Shown here in pieces: positions 8,764-18,196 of a DNA stretch of 43,679 nt. The stretch is taken from assembly GCA_945609985.1 (NCBI GenBank), contig CALYZQ010000009.1, positions 1 through 43,679 on the forward strand, in the 5' to 3' direction. Within the stretch, counting starts at the first letter, position 1. Each line of letters begins with the position of its first letter. The position numbers and the translations under genes are program-made. Under the pieces are notes generated by a model. That model did not search any database, was not told the origin of the DNA, and was given only the letters and a program-made list of their open reading frames with translations. The DNA is from an uncultured Lachnospiraceae bacterium. Its GTDB lineage: Bacteria; Bacillota; Clostridia; Lachnospirales; Lachnospiraceae.

Positions 8764-9699
8764 TTATACCCCGTATTTCTCATACATTTTCCGCAGAAAC
8801 GCTGCGTCCGTAGATAGTTTCGGAACTTGGTCAGATAAATTATCCGCGTGCATTTTGTTAATTAAGGTAAGTAGTCGCTGTTCTCCCTGTTGTATTCCCT
8901 GTTGTATTCCCTGTTCTCTTCCCTTAGTTTCCCCGTATTCAGCACCTTCCTCAAACGCCTCTTCGCGCAATATCTTTTTTACAGCTTCTTCGTCATATTC
9001 AAATATACTCATCGATATTACCTCCGCTTTGTTTGCCAGAAGAAAGTCTGACAGAATACCTTGCCTGATGCACTTGTCTACTGCACTTGATACCGCAGAT
9101 TCCAAATCCTTCTCTTCTGCTTCCTTTCGCACGCAGTCTACATACTGCATGTATTCTTCCAATACTTTGCACTGTTCTTTTATTTCATTGTTATAGCCCA
9201 CATTAATGTTCAAAACCTCAACCTGCAGCTCCAGCTGTGGTTCACCCAGCTTATTCTGATAGGCATTGGACAACCTTAGCACTTGCCGCTCAGGCTGCTT
9301 CTCTGTTCCGTTATAAAAAACCACAAACTTAGGTGTAGGAATTTCCACCAATTTGCTCTTATACAACTTCTTCATATCAATTAGTTTTTCATATTCTTTT
9401 GATATGTACTGTAGGAACCGCAAGGGCATATTGGGGTTAACTGTTGACTGGTGCTCATACAAGTGCAACTGTAGGTCTATCAGAAATGCCAAATCGTTTT
9501 TCACATTCATGTAGATGGCATTTTCCAATGTTACAATTTCAAGTTCAGCGGCATCTGTATAATAACTGCCATTTACGGCATTGTACAGGCTAAGCAACCT
9601 CTCCTTGTCCTCAAACAGCATCCTAAACACCGTATCCTTATACTTGCGCTCCGCCCGCACTGTTTCATCTTGTTTCCTTACATCATTATCTGTTTTCAT
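8764..9699 (-). CDS. Rpn-type recombination-promoting nuclease / PD-(D/E)XK transposase-like protein
   Basis: 311 residues. The core (about 20-230) follows the Lachnospiraceae Rpn/PD-(D/E)XK nuclease pattern: KYKDTVFRMLF, then NDLAFLIDLQLHLYEHQST, NPNMPLRFLQYI and PKFVVFYNG. Proteins of this family stimulate recombination and are often near mobile DNA. The C-terminal part has short repeats (GIQQGIQQGEQ) encoded by three 12-bp tandem units at 8885-8920, which may vary in number by slippage. The start at 9699 has GGAGGAAGC upstream. It stands alone between flagellin and the MATE gene, with a perfect inverted repeat just upstream. Activity is inferred from family membership. Confidence 0.85.
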   Translation of the reverse strand: MKTDNDVRKQDETVRAERKYKDTVFRMLFEDKERLLSLYNAVNGSYYTDAAELEIVTLENAIYMNVKNDLAFLIDLQLHLYEHQSTVNPNMPLRFLQYISKEYEKLIDMKKLYKSKLVEIPTPKFVVFYNGTEKQPERQVLRLSNAYQNKLGEPQLELQVEVLNINVGYNNEIKEQCKVLEEYMQYVDCVRKEAEEKDLESAVSSAVDKCIRQGILSDFLLANKAEVISMSIFEYDEEAVKKILREEAFEEGAEYGETKGREQGIQQGIQQGEQRLLTLINKMHADNLSDQVPKLSTDAAFLRKMYEKYGV

Positions 9700-9929
9700 G
9701 CTTCCTCCTTCTCATAGGATTCCGCACGAAAACAATAAATCCTGTCATCCTCCGGAATCCTATGCTTGTGTGATTAATGGGTATTCGCATAGATTTCCAT
9801 GAAGTCTGACAGGATTACTCCCAAAGAATTGGCATATGCCAAATGATAATCAAAGAATATATGCTTAAGAAAAGCATATCACTTTGTTTTCTGTTTGGCA
9901 AGTTTTATTTTTCGATATTTTGATAATTC
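9700..9929. repeat. Intergenic region with nested inverted repeats
   Basis: This gap holds several perfect inverted repeats. A 12-bp pair CATAGGATTCCG/CGGAATCCTATG is at 9713-9724 and 9753-9764, immediately upstream of the Rpn-type gene. A 10-bp pair AATCCTGTCA/TGACAGGATT is at 9738-9747 and 9807-9816. A 14-bp palindrome TTGGCATATGCCAA is at 9829-9842. An 8-bp hairpin ATATGCTT/AAGCATAT is at 9859-9866 and 9872-9879, possibly a weak terminator for the MATE gene. No gene is seen. Confidence 0.6.
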
Positions 9930-11324
9930 TTACTCTTCCGTCTTCACAATATTCTGAATCCACGTACCTTTCTTCAACAGCACAAATCCGATGGCACATT
10001 TTATCAAATCCATAAGCTGGCAGGCCAGATACAAATACACTACCGATATTCCCGTAAAACGACTGAGGATATATGCCAGCGGGATTACCAGACACCACAT
10101 AAATACGCTGTCAAACAGGAAGGTAACAATGGTCTTTCCGCCGGAGCGCAAAGTAAAGTATGCCGCATGGGCAAAAGCAAATATGGGCATGCAGCCGGCG
10201 CAGATACGGATAAAGATCGTTGCAAGGTCTTTTACCTCCTGCGTACAATTGTAAAGCATGGGGAACAGAGGGGCCAGCACCATCATAACCGCGCCTATTG
10301 CAAAGCAAGACAACACAGAGAACGCAATGAGCTTGGTATCCGTATCCTTAGCTTCCTCCAGTTTACCGGCGCCCAGCTGTTGTCCCACAATAATGGCTAT
10401 CGCACTTCCCATGGCTATAAACGCTACGTTAAACAGGTTGGAAATCGTGGAGGAAATATTGAGTCCCGCCACTGCATCCAGACCACGCGTGGAGTAACAC
10501 TGCATCAGTGTCGCCATACCCACGGACCACATAATCTCGTTAATCATAAGTGGAGTACCCTTTATAAGCATCTTACAGGCAAGGTCGCCCGGAATGCGAA
10601 GTTCTTTATATGCTCCCTTGATAAAGGGCATTCTTTCGCAATGAGTGTGAGTCCATATAACCACTACTGCTGCCTGCACATATCTCGAAATAACTGTTGC
10701 AATCGCCGCACCGGTTACGCCCAATTCGGGAAAGCCAAAATTACCGAATATCAACAAATAATTTAAAAACAAATTCAAAAACACTGCCAAAATACCGGCT
10801 TTCATGGGCAGCATGGTCTCACCGCACTCGCGCAGGGTACTGGAGTATATCTGTTCCACAGCAAAGGGCAACAGTCCAAACAGCATTACAAGCAAATATT
10901 CCTTACCATACTTAAGAGCCGCCTCCAAAGCCTGCACATTCTCCTCACCATGCAGATACATCAGAATCAGATTTTCTCCAAAGAAGAACAACACTAATAT
11001 TCCTGCCAGCAATATAGTAGCACAGATGTAAAGTTTAAAGCGGAAGGTATGGCGCAATCCCTTTTGATCATTACAACCGTAAAACTGCGCACTAAAAATA
11101 CCCGGTCCCGCAATAGCACCGAAGATTGCCAGATTGAATACAAACAAAAGCTGATTGACAATGGCTACGCCGGACATCTGCTCCGTGCCCACACGTCCAA
11201 TCATAATATTGTCCAAAAGTCCCACAAAATTGGTAATACCGTTCTGAATCATCATAGGCACCGCTACTCCCAGTGCCAATTTATAAAATGCTTTATCGCC
11301 GATTAATTTCTTCCAAATTCTCAT
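9930..11324 (-). CDS. MATE family efflux transporter
   Basis: 464 residues, with about 12 hydrophobic segments arranged as two bundles. The N-terminus has PMMIQNGITNFVGLLDNIMIG, close to the MATE pattern, followed by SGVAIVNQLLFV. The family exports drugs or metabolites using Na+ or H+ gradients. An ATG at 11333 would place the AGGA of the SD directly against the start codon; the ATG at 11324 leaves it about ten bases away and gives the usual MRIWKKLIG start, so I chose 11324. It lies 31 bases after the NrdG2-like gene and is probably co-transcribed. The substrate cannot be told from sequence. Confidence 0.9.
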   Translation of the reverse strand: MRIWKKLIGDKAFYKLALGVAVPMMIQNGITNFVGLLDNIMIGRVGTEQMSGVAIVNQLLFVFNLAIFGAIAGPGIFSAQFYGCNDQKGLRHTFRFKLYICATILLAGILVLFFFGENLILMYLHGEENVQALEAALKYGKEYLLVMLFGLLPFAVEQIYSSTLRECGETMLPMKAGILAVFLNLFLNYLLIFGNFGFPELGVTGAAIATVISRYVQAAVVVIWTHTHCERMPFIKGAYKELRIPGDLACKMLIKGTPLMINEIMWSVGMATLMQCYSTRGLDAVAGLNISSTISNLFNVAFIAMGSAIAIIVGQQLGAGKLEEAKDTDTKLIAFSVLSCFAIGAVMMVLAPLFPMLYNCTQEVKDLATIFIRICAGCMPIFAFAHAAYFTLRSGGKTIVTFLFDSVFMWCLVIPLAYILSRFTGISVVYLYLACQLMDLIKCAIGFVLLKKGTWIQNIVKTEE

Positions 11325-11355
11325 GTTTATCATTCCTCATCTCTTGCATGATATC

Positions 11356-12051
11356 CTACTCTACTCCCCGCAGTACCACCTTGTCAATGTATTTTCTTGC
11401 AAGAAGCGCCATGCTCTCCAGATCCGCCTTCGAAAAGGCATCATACCCCTGCACGATTACATTATCGTTCTCACGGTACTGCTGCAGATAGTAAGCTCTG
11501 CTACCTGCAAGGAACTGCCCGATTTCTTCAAATTCTTCTATGCTATGTATGCCCTTCACTACAGTCGTGCGGAATTCGTAAGGAACTTTATCACCCTTCA
11601 AAATTCCCACGCTTTCCTCTATCCGGGAAATGTCAAGGCCCTCTACGCCTGCTGCCACAGCATAGTTTTCCTTCGAAGCCTTGATATCCATGGCAACATA
11701 ATCAAGGAGCCCCTCCTGCATTAAATTCCACAATACCTGAGGACGATAGCCGTTAGTATCCAGTTTCACCAGATATCCCATATCCTTTACTTTACAGATA
11801 AAATTCCGCAAATCCTTCTGAAGGGTAGGTTCCCCTCCGGTGATGCAGACACCCTCAAGGATTCCCTTGCGCTTCTTCAGATAAGAAAGCACCTCTTCCT
11901 CTTCTATACGCTCCTCCGGATTAGGGCTCAGCACCAGACCTCCATTGTGGCAAAACGGACAACGGAAATTGCAGCCTCCTGTGAATACAGTGGCTGCCAC
12001 ATGCTCCGGATAATCTAATAAAGTTGTTTTGTTAAACCCATATATCTGCAT
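11356..12051 (-). CDS. NrdG2-type anaerobic ribonucleotide reductase activating protein (radical SAM)
   Basis: 231 residues. The radical SAM motif CNFRCPFCHN is at about 28-37, followed by ITGGEPTLQ. The N-terminal IYGFNKTTLLDYPEHVAATVFTGGC-type block (here through FTGGC) fits the NrdG2 subgroup of glycyl-radical activases, which install the glycyl radical on anaerobic class III ribonucleotide reductase. The ATG at 12051 has GAGGAAAAGCG upstream. A longer frame reaching 12225 exists, but its extra 58 residues are Cys/Pro-rich, translate part of the palindromic element, and lack an SD. No nrdD lies in the window, so the partner protein is not seen. Confidence 0.8.
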   Translation of the reverse strand: MQIYGFNKTTLLDYPEHVAATVFTGGCNFRCPFCHNGGLVLSPNPEERIEEEEVLSYLKKRKGILEGVCITGGEPTLQKDLRNFICKVKDMGYLVKLDTNGYRPQVLWNLMQEGLLDYVAMDIKASKENYAVAAGVEGLDISRIEESVGILKGDKVPYEFRTTVVKGIHSIEEFEEIGQFLAGSRAYYLQQYRENDNVIVQGYDAFSKADLESMALLARKYIDKVVLRGVE

Positions 12052-12140
12052 CGCTTTTCCTCTTGTATGCCCTGCGACTATATCGCATTTATTCTGTATA
12101 TAGCATAGCCGTAAAGCGGGGATTTTGCAAGTCCTCGTCG

Positions 12141-12366
12141 GATTTTGTGAGGCCGGGTAGATATGGGCGCAGGGAAGAGGATGATATACCATGGCACAAG
12201 CAGCGCATTCTGAGCACGCCGGCACTTAGCGAGGTATAAGGCGCAAGTATTGCGACTTCGAGCTTAGTACCGCTGCGTTGCGAAGCATAGCGGAAGCGTG
12301 CCTGCGGTTGCCATGGTATGTCTGACTGCTTCCCTGCGCCCATATCTACCCCTGTCTCACAAAATC
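12141..12366. repeat. Long palindromic element 1 (about 226 bp)
   Basis: Two arms of about 60 bp are nearly perfect inverted copies: both begin GATTTTGTGAG, then share GGGTAGATATGGGCGCAGGG and ATACCATGGCA. The interior (12222-12301) carries GCACTTAGCGAGGT, CGCAAGTATTGCG, CGAGCTTAGTAC and AGCGGAAGCGTGC, which recur with almost the same spacing in the element at 43038-43209. The right arm ends eight bases from the permease stop codon, so it may terminate the sugar transporter operon. No protein is encoded. It accounts for the whole intergenic gap. Confidence 0.8.
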
Positions 12367-12373
12367 TGCCACA

Positions 12374-13210
12374 TCATCCCTTCACAGCCCCTGCGACCAC
12401 ACCTTCGATAATATACTTCTGGCATGCAAGATAAAACACAATGATAGGGATAACAGACAGTACCAACAGTGCCATCATGGCGCCCATGTCCTTGGAACCG
12501 TAGGAGCCAATCAGGTATTGCACTGCAACCGGAATGGTTTTGTAGGGAGTGCTCAATCCTATAATCAGATAAGGCAGTAAATAGTCGTTCCAAATCCACA
12601 TGGCGTTTAGGATTGCCACCGTGATAGCCGTGGGCTTTAACACCGGCATTACCACCCTGAAAAAGGTCTGCAAGGGGTTACAGCCGTCTATCATGGCAGC
12701 CTCCTCTATTTCCAGAGGGATACTCTTGACAAAGCCACAGAACATAAATACCGCAAGTCCGGCTCCGAAGCCAAGATACAGAAGTACCAGTCCGGGAGGA
12801 TTGTTAAGGCGGCTTATATTCGCCAGCTTTGACATCGTAAACATCACCATCTGAAAGGGCACTATCATGGAGAACACAAACAGATAGTAGAGCAGACTTG
12901 TGTACCAGCTTTTTACCCTCGTCAGATAGTAGGCTGTCATGGAAGTAAACAAAAGAATTGCCAGTACGGAAAAGACGGTGATAAAAGCTGACCATCCAAA
13001 CGCTGAGAAAAAGCCTGTTTTTTCGATACCGTTTATATAGTTGGTAAGTCCTGCAAAGGTGGTTTCATCCGGCAGGGAAAAGGGCTCATTGCTGATATAA
13101 AACTTTCCCTTAAAGGAATTGATTACCACAAAGAAAATGGGAGTCAAAAACGCCACCACCAATATACACAATACCAAGAACAGTATGCCGTTTACAAATC
13201 TTCTTTTCAT
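12374..13210 (-). CDS. Sugar ABC transporter permease (MsmG/MalG type)
   Basis: 278 residues, six membrane segments. The cytoplasmic EAA loop is clear (EEAAMIDGCNPLQTFFRVVMP) and contacts the ATPase. Six segments and a C-terminus in AGAVKG are typical for MalG-like permeases of the CUT1 family. An upstream TTG at 13237 is in frame, but the ATG at 13210 gives the usual MKRRF start and has AAGGA about 11 bases upstream. It follows the MsmF-like permease by about 30 bases. Together they form the membrane channel of the maltodextrin-type importer. Confidence 0.92.
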   Translation of the reverse strand: MKRRFVNGILFLVLCILVVAFLTPIFFVVINSFKGKFYISNEPFSLPDETTFAGLTNYINGIEKTGFFSAFGWSAFITVFSVLAILLFTSMTAYYLTRVKSWYTSLLYYLFVFSMIVPFQMVMFTMSKLANISRLNNPPGLVLLYLGFGAGLAVFMFCGFVKSIPLEIEEAAMIDGCNPLQTFFRVVMPVLKPTAITVAILNAMWIWNDYLLPYLIIGLSTPYKTIPVAVQYLIGSYGSKDMGAMMALLVLSVIPIIVFYLACQKYIIEGVVAGAVKG

Positions 13211-13240
13211 TCTCCGTCTTTTCCTTCCTGTTTCCAAAAA

Positions 13241-14083
13241 TTATGCTTCTACCTCGCGCCGTCTGGTCGCAGCCAGCTGTGTCAGGGCTATTATCGCCAC
13301 TATGATAAAGAACAAAACAGCCTTTGCCTGTCCCACGCCCTCGTAGCCGCTGCGTCCGTAGAAGGTATTGTAAATATCCAGTGCCAGCATAGCGGTGCGC
13401 TTTCCGGGAGCGCCTGCCGTCAGCGCCAGATTCTGGTCAAAGAGCTTAAAGCTGTTTGATACCGTTAAAAACAGGCAGATAGTGATTGACGGCATTACGA
13501 GAGGAAGCTTCACACGAATAAGGGTCTGCCATCCGTTTGCTCCGTCAATCTGCGCTGCCTCCAGCACATCTGAGGGCACATTCTGAAGGCCTGCTATATA
13601 AATAATCATCATATAACCTATCATCTGCCAGTTCATGATGAGCACAAGTCCCCAAAAGCCGTATGCTGCATTTGCCACCAATGTGGTTTCATACTGTAAG
13701 AGCACCGCATTGATAATCTGCTGCCAGATATAACCCAGCACAATACCACCTATCAGATTGGGCATAAAAAACACGGTACGAAACAGATTGGTTCCCTTGA
13801 TTTTGCGGGTCAGCGCCAGTGCCAGCAAAAAGGCGAATACGTTGATGGTCAAAATGGAGAGCACAGAAAACCTCACCGTAAACCATAATGCATTTAAGAA
13901 ATCACTATCCCCGAAAATCCTGACATAATTCTGAAATCCGATAAACTGCGCATCCGTGATGGTTTTAAACTTACAAAAGGAAAGATAAATACCCATCACA
14001 AACGGTACAATAAAGGCAAATGCAAAGGCTATCAGAGTAGGGGCTACAAACACCAAAAAATATCTTTTTAAGGTTTTCTCCAT
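13241..14083 (-). CDS. Sugar ABC transporter permease (MsmF/MalF type)
   Basis: 280 residues with six membrane segments; the EAA loop reads EAAQIDGANGWQTLIRVKLP. Its start ATG shares one base with the stop of the binding-protein gene (TAATG at 14085-14081), so translation is probably coupled. It is the partner of the following permease in a CUT1 importer. It lacks the long periplasmic loop of Escherichia coli MalF, as usual in Firmicutes. Confidence 0.92.
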   Translation of the reverse strand: MEKTLKRYFLVFVAPTLIAFAFAFIVPFVMGIYLSFCKFKTITDAQFIGFQNYVRIFGDSDFLNALWFTVRFSVLSILTINVFAFLLALALTRKIKGTNLFRTVFFMPNLIGGIVLGYIWQQIINAVLLQYETTLVANAAYGFWGLVLIMNWQMIGYMMIIYIAGLQNVPSDVLEAAQIDGANGWQTLIRVKLPLVMPSITICLFLTVSNSFKLFDQNLALTAGAPGKRTAMLALDIYNTFYGRSGYEGVGQAKAVLFFIIVAIIALTQLAATRRREVEA

Positions 14084-15489
14084 TACTGAACCGCCGCCTT
14101 TTCAGCCGCCCAGTCATCTACCACCTGCTTCGTCACATCCTCCCAATCTTTGCTTCCGGCAGCATACTCTAAAAGTGCTGCACCGAAATTATCCTTGAAG
14201 CGGATGCTGGGGAAGGAAGTAAAATACCAGGGAATGACCTCGGTGTCCTCATCCTCCATATCATCCAGCACTTCTCTGGCAAGAGGATCGTTAGGCTTCT
14301 CCTCATCTGCAAAGGTATTAAAAGGCGCAATCATACCCAAATCATTGACAACCGCTCTCTTTCCTGTAGGAGAGGAAAACAGCCATTCCACAAAGGCGAT
14401 GGATGCCTCCTGATCTTCCTTGGAAGCCTTGGAATTGATGCAGAAATAGTTCTCTGTACCCACACACAGGCCCTGATTTTCTTCACCCTCAACACCGGTG
14501 TAAATGGGTAAAAATCCTACGTCGTCTTCTTTTACGGTATTTCCTTCAATTCCTGCAATCTGACTCCAAGCCCAGTTACCGTTCTGTACCATTGCCACCT
14601 GTCCCAACGCGAACTCAGCCATGGAATCATCCACAGACTTATTACCTAAAAGACCGGGCTTTGTGATGGAATTGTTGAGGTACAAGTCAAAGATATTTTT
14701 GAAATTCTTTGCATAGGTGAATTCCAAAGCATCGGTATCAGTGATGCCCTTGTCCGTATATTCATAGTACACGGGAATGTTTGCCAGATGAGTCTGCCAT
14801 CTCCAGTCCTCGCCCGGTGTCAGAGAAGTGGACGCAAATACGCCCTTGATACCAAGCTTGTCCTTCTTTGCCTGCATATCCTCCACTACTGATTTCAGGG
14901 TAGCAAAGTTCTTGATATCATCCATGTCTGCAACCTTTGCTCCGTCCATCTCAAAATACTTATCCATAATGGCTTCGTTATAAATGATGCCGTATCCCTC
15001 TACTACATAGGGAATTGCATACACGCCGCCATCCTCTCCGGTAATGGCAAGATCTTTATCGAGAAGCCAGCTGTAAAGCTTGGTATCCTTCAAATCCGCA
15101 CAGTAATCCTTCCAGCTTTCATAGCCGATGGGGCCGTTTACCTGAAACAGGGTGGGTGCCTCCGCATTGGCAATCTCAGACATCAAGGTCTGCTCATAGG
15201 TATTGCTTGCAGCCGTTACCACCTTTACCGGCACACCGGTCTCCTGGGTATACTGTGCCGCCAAATCCTGCCAAACACGGTCTGATTCGGGCTTGAAGCT
15301 TAAATAGTAAACTCTGCCCTTCTGCTGTGATGCGCCCTGATTGCCGCCACTATCTGACTGGCTCTGGCTCTCCTGATTTGAAGTTTCATTGCTGTTTTGT
15401 GTGCCGGAATTGTCACCCTTGCTACAGCCTGTCAAAATGCCCACGGTCATGGCAAGGCACAAAAGCACACTCAAAATTCTCTTTTTCAT
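14083..15489 (-). CDS. Sugar-binding lipoprotein of ABC importer
   Basis: 468 residues. A lipoprotein signal (MKKRILSVLLCLAMTVG, lipobox LTGC with Cys22) is followed by a serine/glutamine-rich linker and a family 1 solute-binding fold typical of CUT1 importers. It is anchored outside the membrane and delivers the sugar to the two permeases encoded next. The start has AAAGGAAAG upstream. The gene lies 28 bases after glycogen phosphorylase, which suggests the ligand is a maltodextrin or another alpha-glucan; the ligand is inferred from this context only. Confidence 0.92.
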   Translation of the reverse strand: MKKRILSVLLCLAMTVGILTGCSKGDNSGTQNSNETSNQESQSQSDSGGNQGASQQKGRVYYLSFKPESDRVWQDLAAQYTQETGVPVKVVTAASNTYEQTLMSEIANAEAPTLFQVNGPIGYESWKDYCADLKDTKLYSWLLDKDLAITGEDGGVYAIPYVVEGYGIIYNEAIMDKYFEMDGAKVADMDDIKNFATLKSVVEDMQAKKDKLGIKGVFASTSLTPGEDWRWQTHLANIPVYYEYTDKGITDTDALEFTYAKNFKNIFDLYLNNSITKPGLLGNKSVDDSMAEFALGQVAMVQNGNWAWSQIAGIEGNTVKEDDVGFLPIYTGVEGEENQGLCVGTENYFCINSKASKEDQEASIAFVEWLFSSPTGKRAVVNDLGMIAPFNTFADEEKPNDPLAREVLDDMEDEDTEVIPWYFTSFPSIRFKDNFGAALLEYAAGSKDWEDVTKQVVDDWAAEKAAVQ

Positions 15490-15517
15490 GTTTTCTTTCC
15501 TTTCTGAAATCTGCTCT

Positions 15518-17788
15518 TTATTTTAATTTCCAGATATCTGCGTTATATTCCGCTATGGTTCTGTCCGAAGAAAAATAACCTGCTTTTGCAATATTAGTAA
15601 GCATCATGCGTCTCCATTTATCCTTGTTCTCATAGTCCGCAAATGCCTGCTCCTTCACCCTCACATAATCCACAAAATCAAGGAGTGTCATAAACCAGTC
15701 CTTGTTCAAAAGCTCCTGATACAGCCTCTCCAGATGTTCTCTCTTCCCGATGGAGAGCATCTTCTCCCCCACAATAAAGTCCACCGCTCGCTTGATGATG
15801 AAAGAATTGTCATAATACTGCTTGGGGATATAATCCTTACTTGCATAATGGTTGATAACAGCCTGGCTGTCCTCACCGAAGATATAGATATTGTCATCCC
15901 CCACAAGCTCCCTGATTTCCACATTCGCGCCATCCCTTGTTCCGATGGTCACAGCTCCGTTTAGCATAAACTTCATGTTACCGGTGCCGGACGCCTCCTT
16001 GGATGCCAGCGAAATCTGCTCCGACAAATCGCAGGCAGGTATCAGTTTCTCCGCATAGGTCACATTATAGTTTTCCACCATCACCACCTTCATATACGGG
16101 TTTACCTCCTCATCTTCATTGATGAGCTTGGAAAGTACCAGTATCAGGTGAATGATATCCTTGGCAATCACATAGGCAGGAGCTGCCTTGGCACCAAAGA
16201 TGAATACAAGGGGTGTCTTAGGCTTATTGCCACCCTTGATTTCCAGATATTTGTGAATGATATAGAGGGCATTCATCTGCTGACGCTTATACTCATGAAG
16301 TCTCTTAATCTGGATATCATAAATGGCTTCCGTTGGAATGGTAATTCCTTCCTTCTTCCTAATATACGCTGCCAGCTGGTTCTTTTTGGTCTGCTTGATA
16401 CCGGCAAGTCTTGCAAGCACCGCCGGGTCCTCTTTTTTGTCCAAAAGCCTTAGCAGCTCATCCTCATCCTGCCTGAACTTAGGGCCAATGGTTTCTGTGA
16501 GAAAATCCGTCAGTTCCCTGTTACAGGATAGTAACCATCGTCGGAAGGTAATGCCGTTTGTCTTGTTATTGAACTTCTCCGGATACAGATTATAAAAGTG
16601 TTTAAGTTCACTGTGCTTCAATATCTCCGTATGAATGGCAGCCACACCGTTTACAGAAAAACCATAATGGATATCCAGATGTGCCATGTGCACCCTGTCA
16701 TCCTTGTCAATAATCTGTACCTTTGCATCGGAATACTTCTCCCGCACCTTTTTGTCCAGGACTCGGATAATAGGAATCAGCTGTGGTGTCACTCTCTCAA
16801 GATACTTCAGAGGCCATTTTTCAAGAGCCTCCGCCAGAATGGTATGATTGGTATAGGCACAGGTCTTTTCCACCACATCAATGGCTTCCTCCAGGGAAAA
16901 ACCTTCTTCCAAGGTCAGCAAGCGTATTAACTCGGGAATCACCATAGTGGGATGAGTATCGTTAATCTGCACCACAGCATGCTCATGCAGCTTGTGCAAA
17001 CTATAACCCTTCTCCTTCATTTCCTTCAGTATCAGCCTTGCGCCGCAGCTCACCAGAAAATACTCCTGATAGATGCGAAGCAGATTCCCCGCCTCATCGG
17101 AATCGTCCGGATACAAAAACAGGGTCAGGTTCTTTTCCACTGCACTCTTGTCGAAGGTGATGCCCTCCTTCACAAACTCCTCATCCACCGACGCGATATC
17201 AAAGAGATGCAGCTTGTTCAAACCGTTCTTATATCCTATGACACTTATGTCATAAAGCACTGCCTTAACCTTTTTATCTCCCATGGAAATCTCAAAGGTA
17301 GTATCCGTCTTTGTAAGCCAGCCATCTTTCTCCTGCCATTCATTCTTTTCCTGAGTTTGCAGATTGTCCTGAAACACCTGCTTAAACAGACCGAAGTGAT
17401 AATTCAGTCCGATACCGTCTCCGGGCAGCCCCAGCGTGGCAATGGAATCCAAAAAGCATGCCGCCAAACGACCCAGACCTCCGTTTCCCAAAGAAGGCTC
17501 CGGCTCATACTCTTCTATTTCTGCCAGACACTTTCCGTTCTCCTCAAGCAAATCCCTGATTTCTTTGTAGATACCCAGATTAATCAGGTTATTGATAAGC
17601 AGCTTGCCAATTAGAAATTCCATGGAGATATAGTAAACTTTCTTTTTACCCTCGATGACGGGTGTCTGTGACATTCTGTCCCTGCAAAGCGTAAGCAGAC
17701 CATGATAAAGCTGCTCACCGGTACAGGTGGCAATCGTTTCCCCATAGGTCTGACATATAATTTCCTGTAATTGCTGCTTGGGATTCAT
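15518..17788 (-). CDS. glgP: Glycogen/starch/maltodextrin phosphorylase
   Basis: 756 residues, typical length for GT35 phosphorylases. It cleaves alpha-1,4-glucans with phosphate to glucose-1-phosphate, using pyridoxal phosphate. The PLP lysine is Lys606 in [14 protein letters not shown]. The N-terminal [21 protein letters not shown] and the loop [11 protein letters not shown] are also standard. The start at 17788 has GGAGGAGCAGG upstream. It is the first gene of an operon with the importer, so imported oligosaccharides can be split directly by phosphorolysis. The gene product could equally act on stored glycogen. Confidence 0.96.
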   Translation of the reverse strand: MNPKQQLQEIICQTYGETIATCTGEQLYHGLLTLCRDRMSQTPVIEGKKKVYYISMEFLIGKLLINNLINLGIYKEIRDLLEENGKCLAEIEEYEPEPSLGNGGLGRLAACFLDSIATLGLPGDGIGLNYHFGLFKQVFQDNLQTQEKNEWQEKDGWLTKTDTTFEISMGDKKVKAVLYDISVIGYKNGLNKLHLFDIASVDEEFVKEGITFDKSAVEKNLTLFLYPDDSDEAGNLLRIYQEYFLVSCGARLILKEMKEKGYSLHKLHEHAVVQINDTHPTMVIPELIRLLTLEEGFSLEEAIDVVEKTCAYTNHTILAEALEKWPLKYLERVTPQLIPIIRVLDKKVREKYSDAKVQIIDKDDRVHMAHLDIHYGFSVNGVAAIHTEILKHSELKHFYNLYPEKFNNKTNGITFRRWLLSCNRELTDFLTETIGPKFRQDEDELLRLLDKKEDPAVLARLAGIKQTKKNQLAAYIRKKEGITIPTEAIYDIQIKRLHEYKRQQMNALYIIHKYLEIKGGNKPKTPLVFIFGAKAAPAYVIAKDIIHLILVLSKLINEDEEVNPYMKVVMVENYNVTYAEKLIPACDLSEQISLASKEASGTGNMKFMLNGAVTIGTRDGANVEIRELVGDDNIYIFGEDSQAVINHYASKDYIPKQYYDNSFIIKRAVDFIVGEKMLSIGKREHLERLYQELLNKDWFMTLLDFVDYVRVKEQAFADYENKDKWRRMMLTNIAKAGYFSSDRTIAEYNADIWKLK

Positions 17789-17849
17789 CCTGCTCCTCCA
17801 TTCTGAAGTTATTCATTTTCTAGGGGTATTTTTTACGGATTTCATGCAG

Positions 17850-17877
17850 ATTATACATATAAGGTTGCAAAATCAAA
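17850..17877 (-). promoter_or_regulatory. Candidate promoter of the glgP operon
   Basis: On the minus strand TTTGAT (17877-17872), a 16-base spacer, and TATAAT (17855-17850). It interleaves with the plus-strand promoter at 17865-17893. Confidence 0.6.
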
Positions 17878-17893
17878 GTTGTGTCTTTATAAT
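17865..17893 (+). promoter_or_regulatory. Candidate sigma-A promoter of tadA
   Basis: TTGCAA (17865-17870), a 17-base spacer, and TATAAT (17888-17893). Transcription from near 17900 would place the whole palindromic element 2 in a tadA leader of about 297 bases. Confidence 0.65.
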
Positions 17894-17928
17894 GATTTTA
17901 GTTAAATATGATAATTACAGTTGGTGCA

Positions 17929-18145
17929 GAGGTGAGACAGGGTGTTTGTGTTCTTGGTGGAGGATGGTTGCATTTTCAAGCATCGTGCTTTATAAACCAG
18001 GGAAAATCGCTCATGGATGAGCGATTTAGGCACGCCGGTGCATGGACGCATCCTGCGCGCCGTCCCGGAAGATATAAATGTTTTGCCGCAATGCTTAGAA
18101 AATACCCATCCGGAAACAGAATCACCAAACACCCTGTCCCGCCTC
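17929..18145. repeat. Long palindromic element 2 (about 217 bp)
   Basis: The ends match as inverted copies in 18 of 20 positions (GAGGTGAGACAGGGTGTTTG at 17929-17948 and its partner at 18126-18145). Inner parts continue to pair with gaps: GGATGG, then TTTC-AAGCAT, then TTTATA. The centre has a perfect hairpin AAATCGCTCAT/ATGAGCGATTT (18004-18027). Its interior differs from elements 1 and 3, sharing only GCACGCCGG with element 1. No coding sequence is seen in the 408-base gap between glgP and tadA apart from this element and the two promoters. Confidence 0.7.
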
Positions 18146-18196
18146 TAAACCAACCCAGGTTCTCTTTTTCCCAAAATCATAATAAAGGACAACACC

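Noticed and set aside
8885-8920. Possible CRISPR-like repeat
   Set aside because: The 12-bp units are contiguous with no spacers and code in frame for the nuclease C-terminus.
12052-12225. Upstream in-frame extension of the NrdG2-like gene
   Set aside because: It translates the left arm of the palindromic element, gives a Cys/Pro-rich tract unlike the family, and lacks an SD. The ATG at 12051 has one.
12141-12366. Palindromic elements as simple insertion sequences
   Set aside because: They have no transposase gene and no evident target-site duplication at the ends I can see. A non-autonomous element moved in trans remains possible.
16952-17614. Long plus-strand open frame inside glgP
   Set aside because: It is antisense to a well-conserved phosphorylase, is low in complexity, and has no SD.
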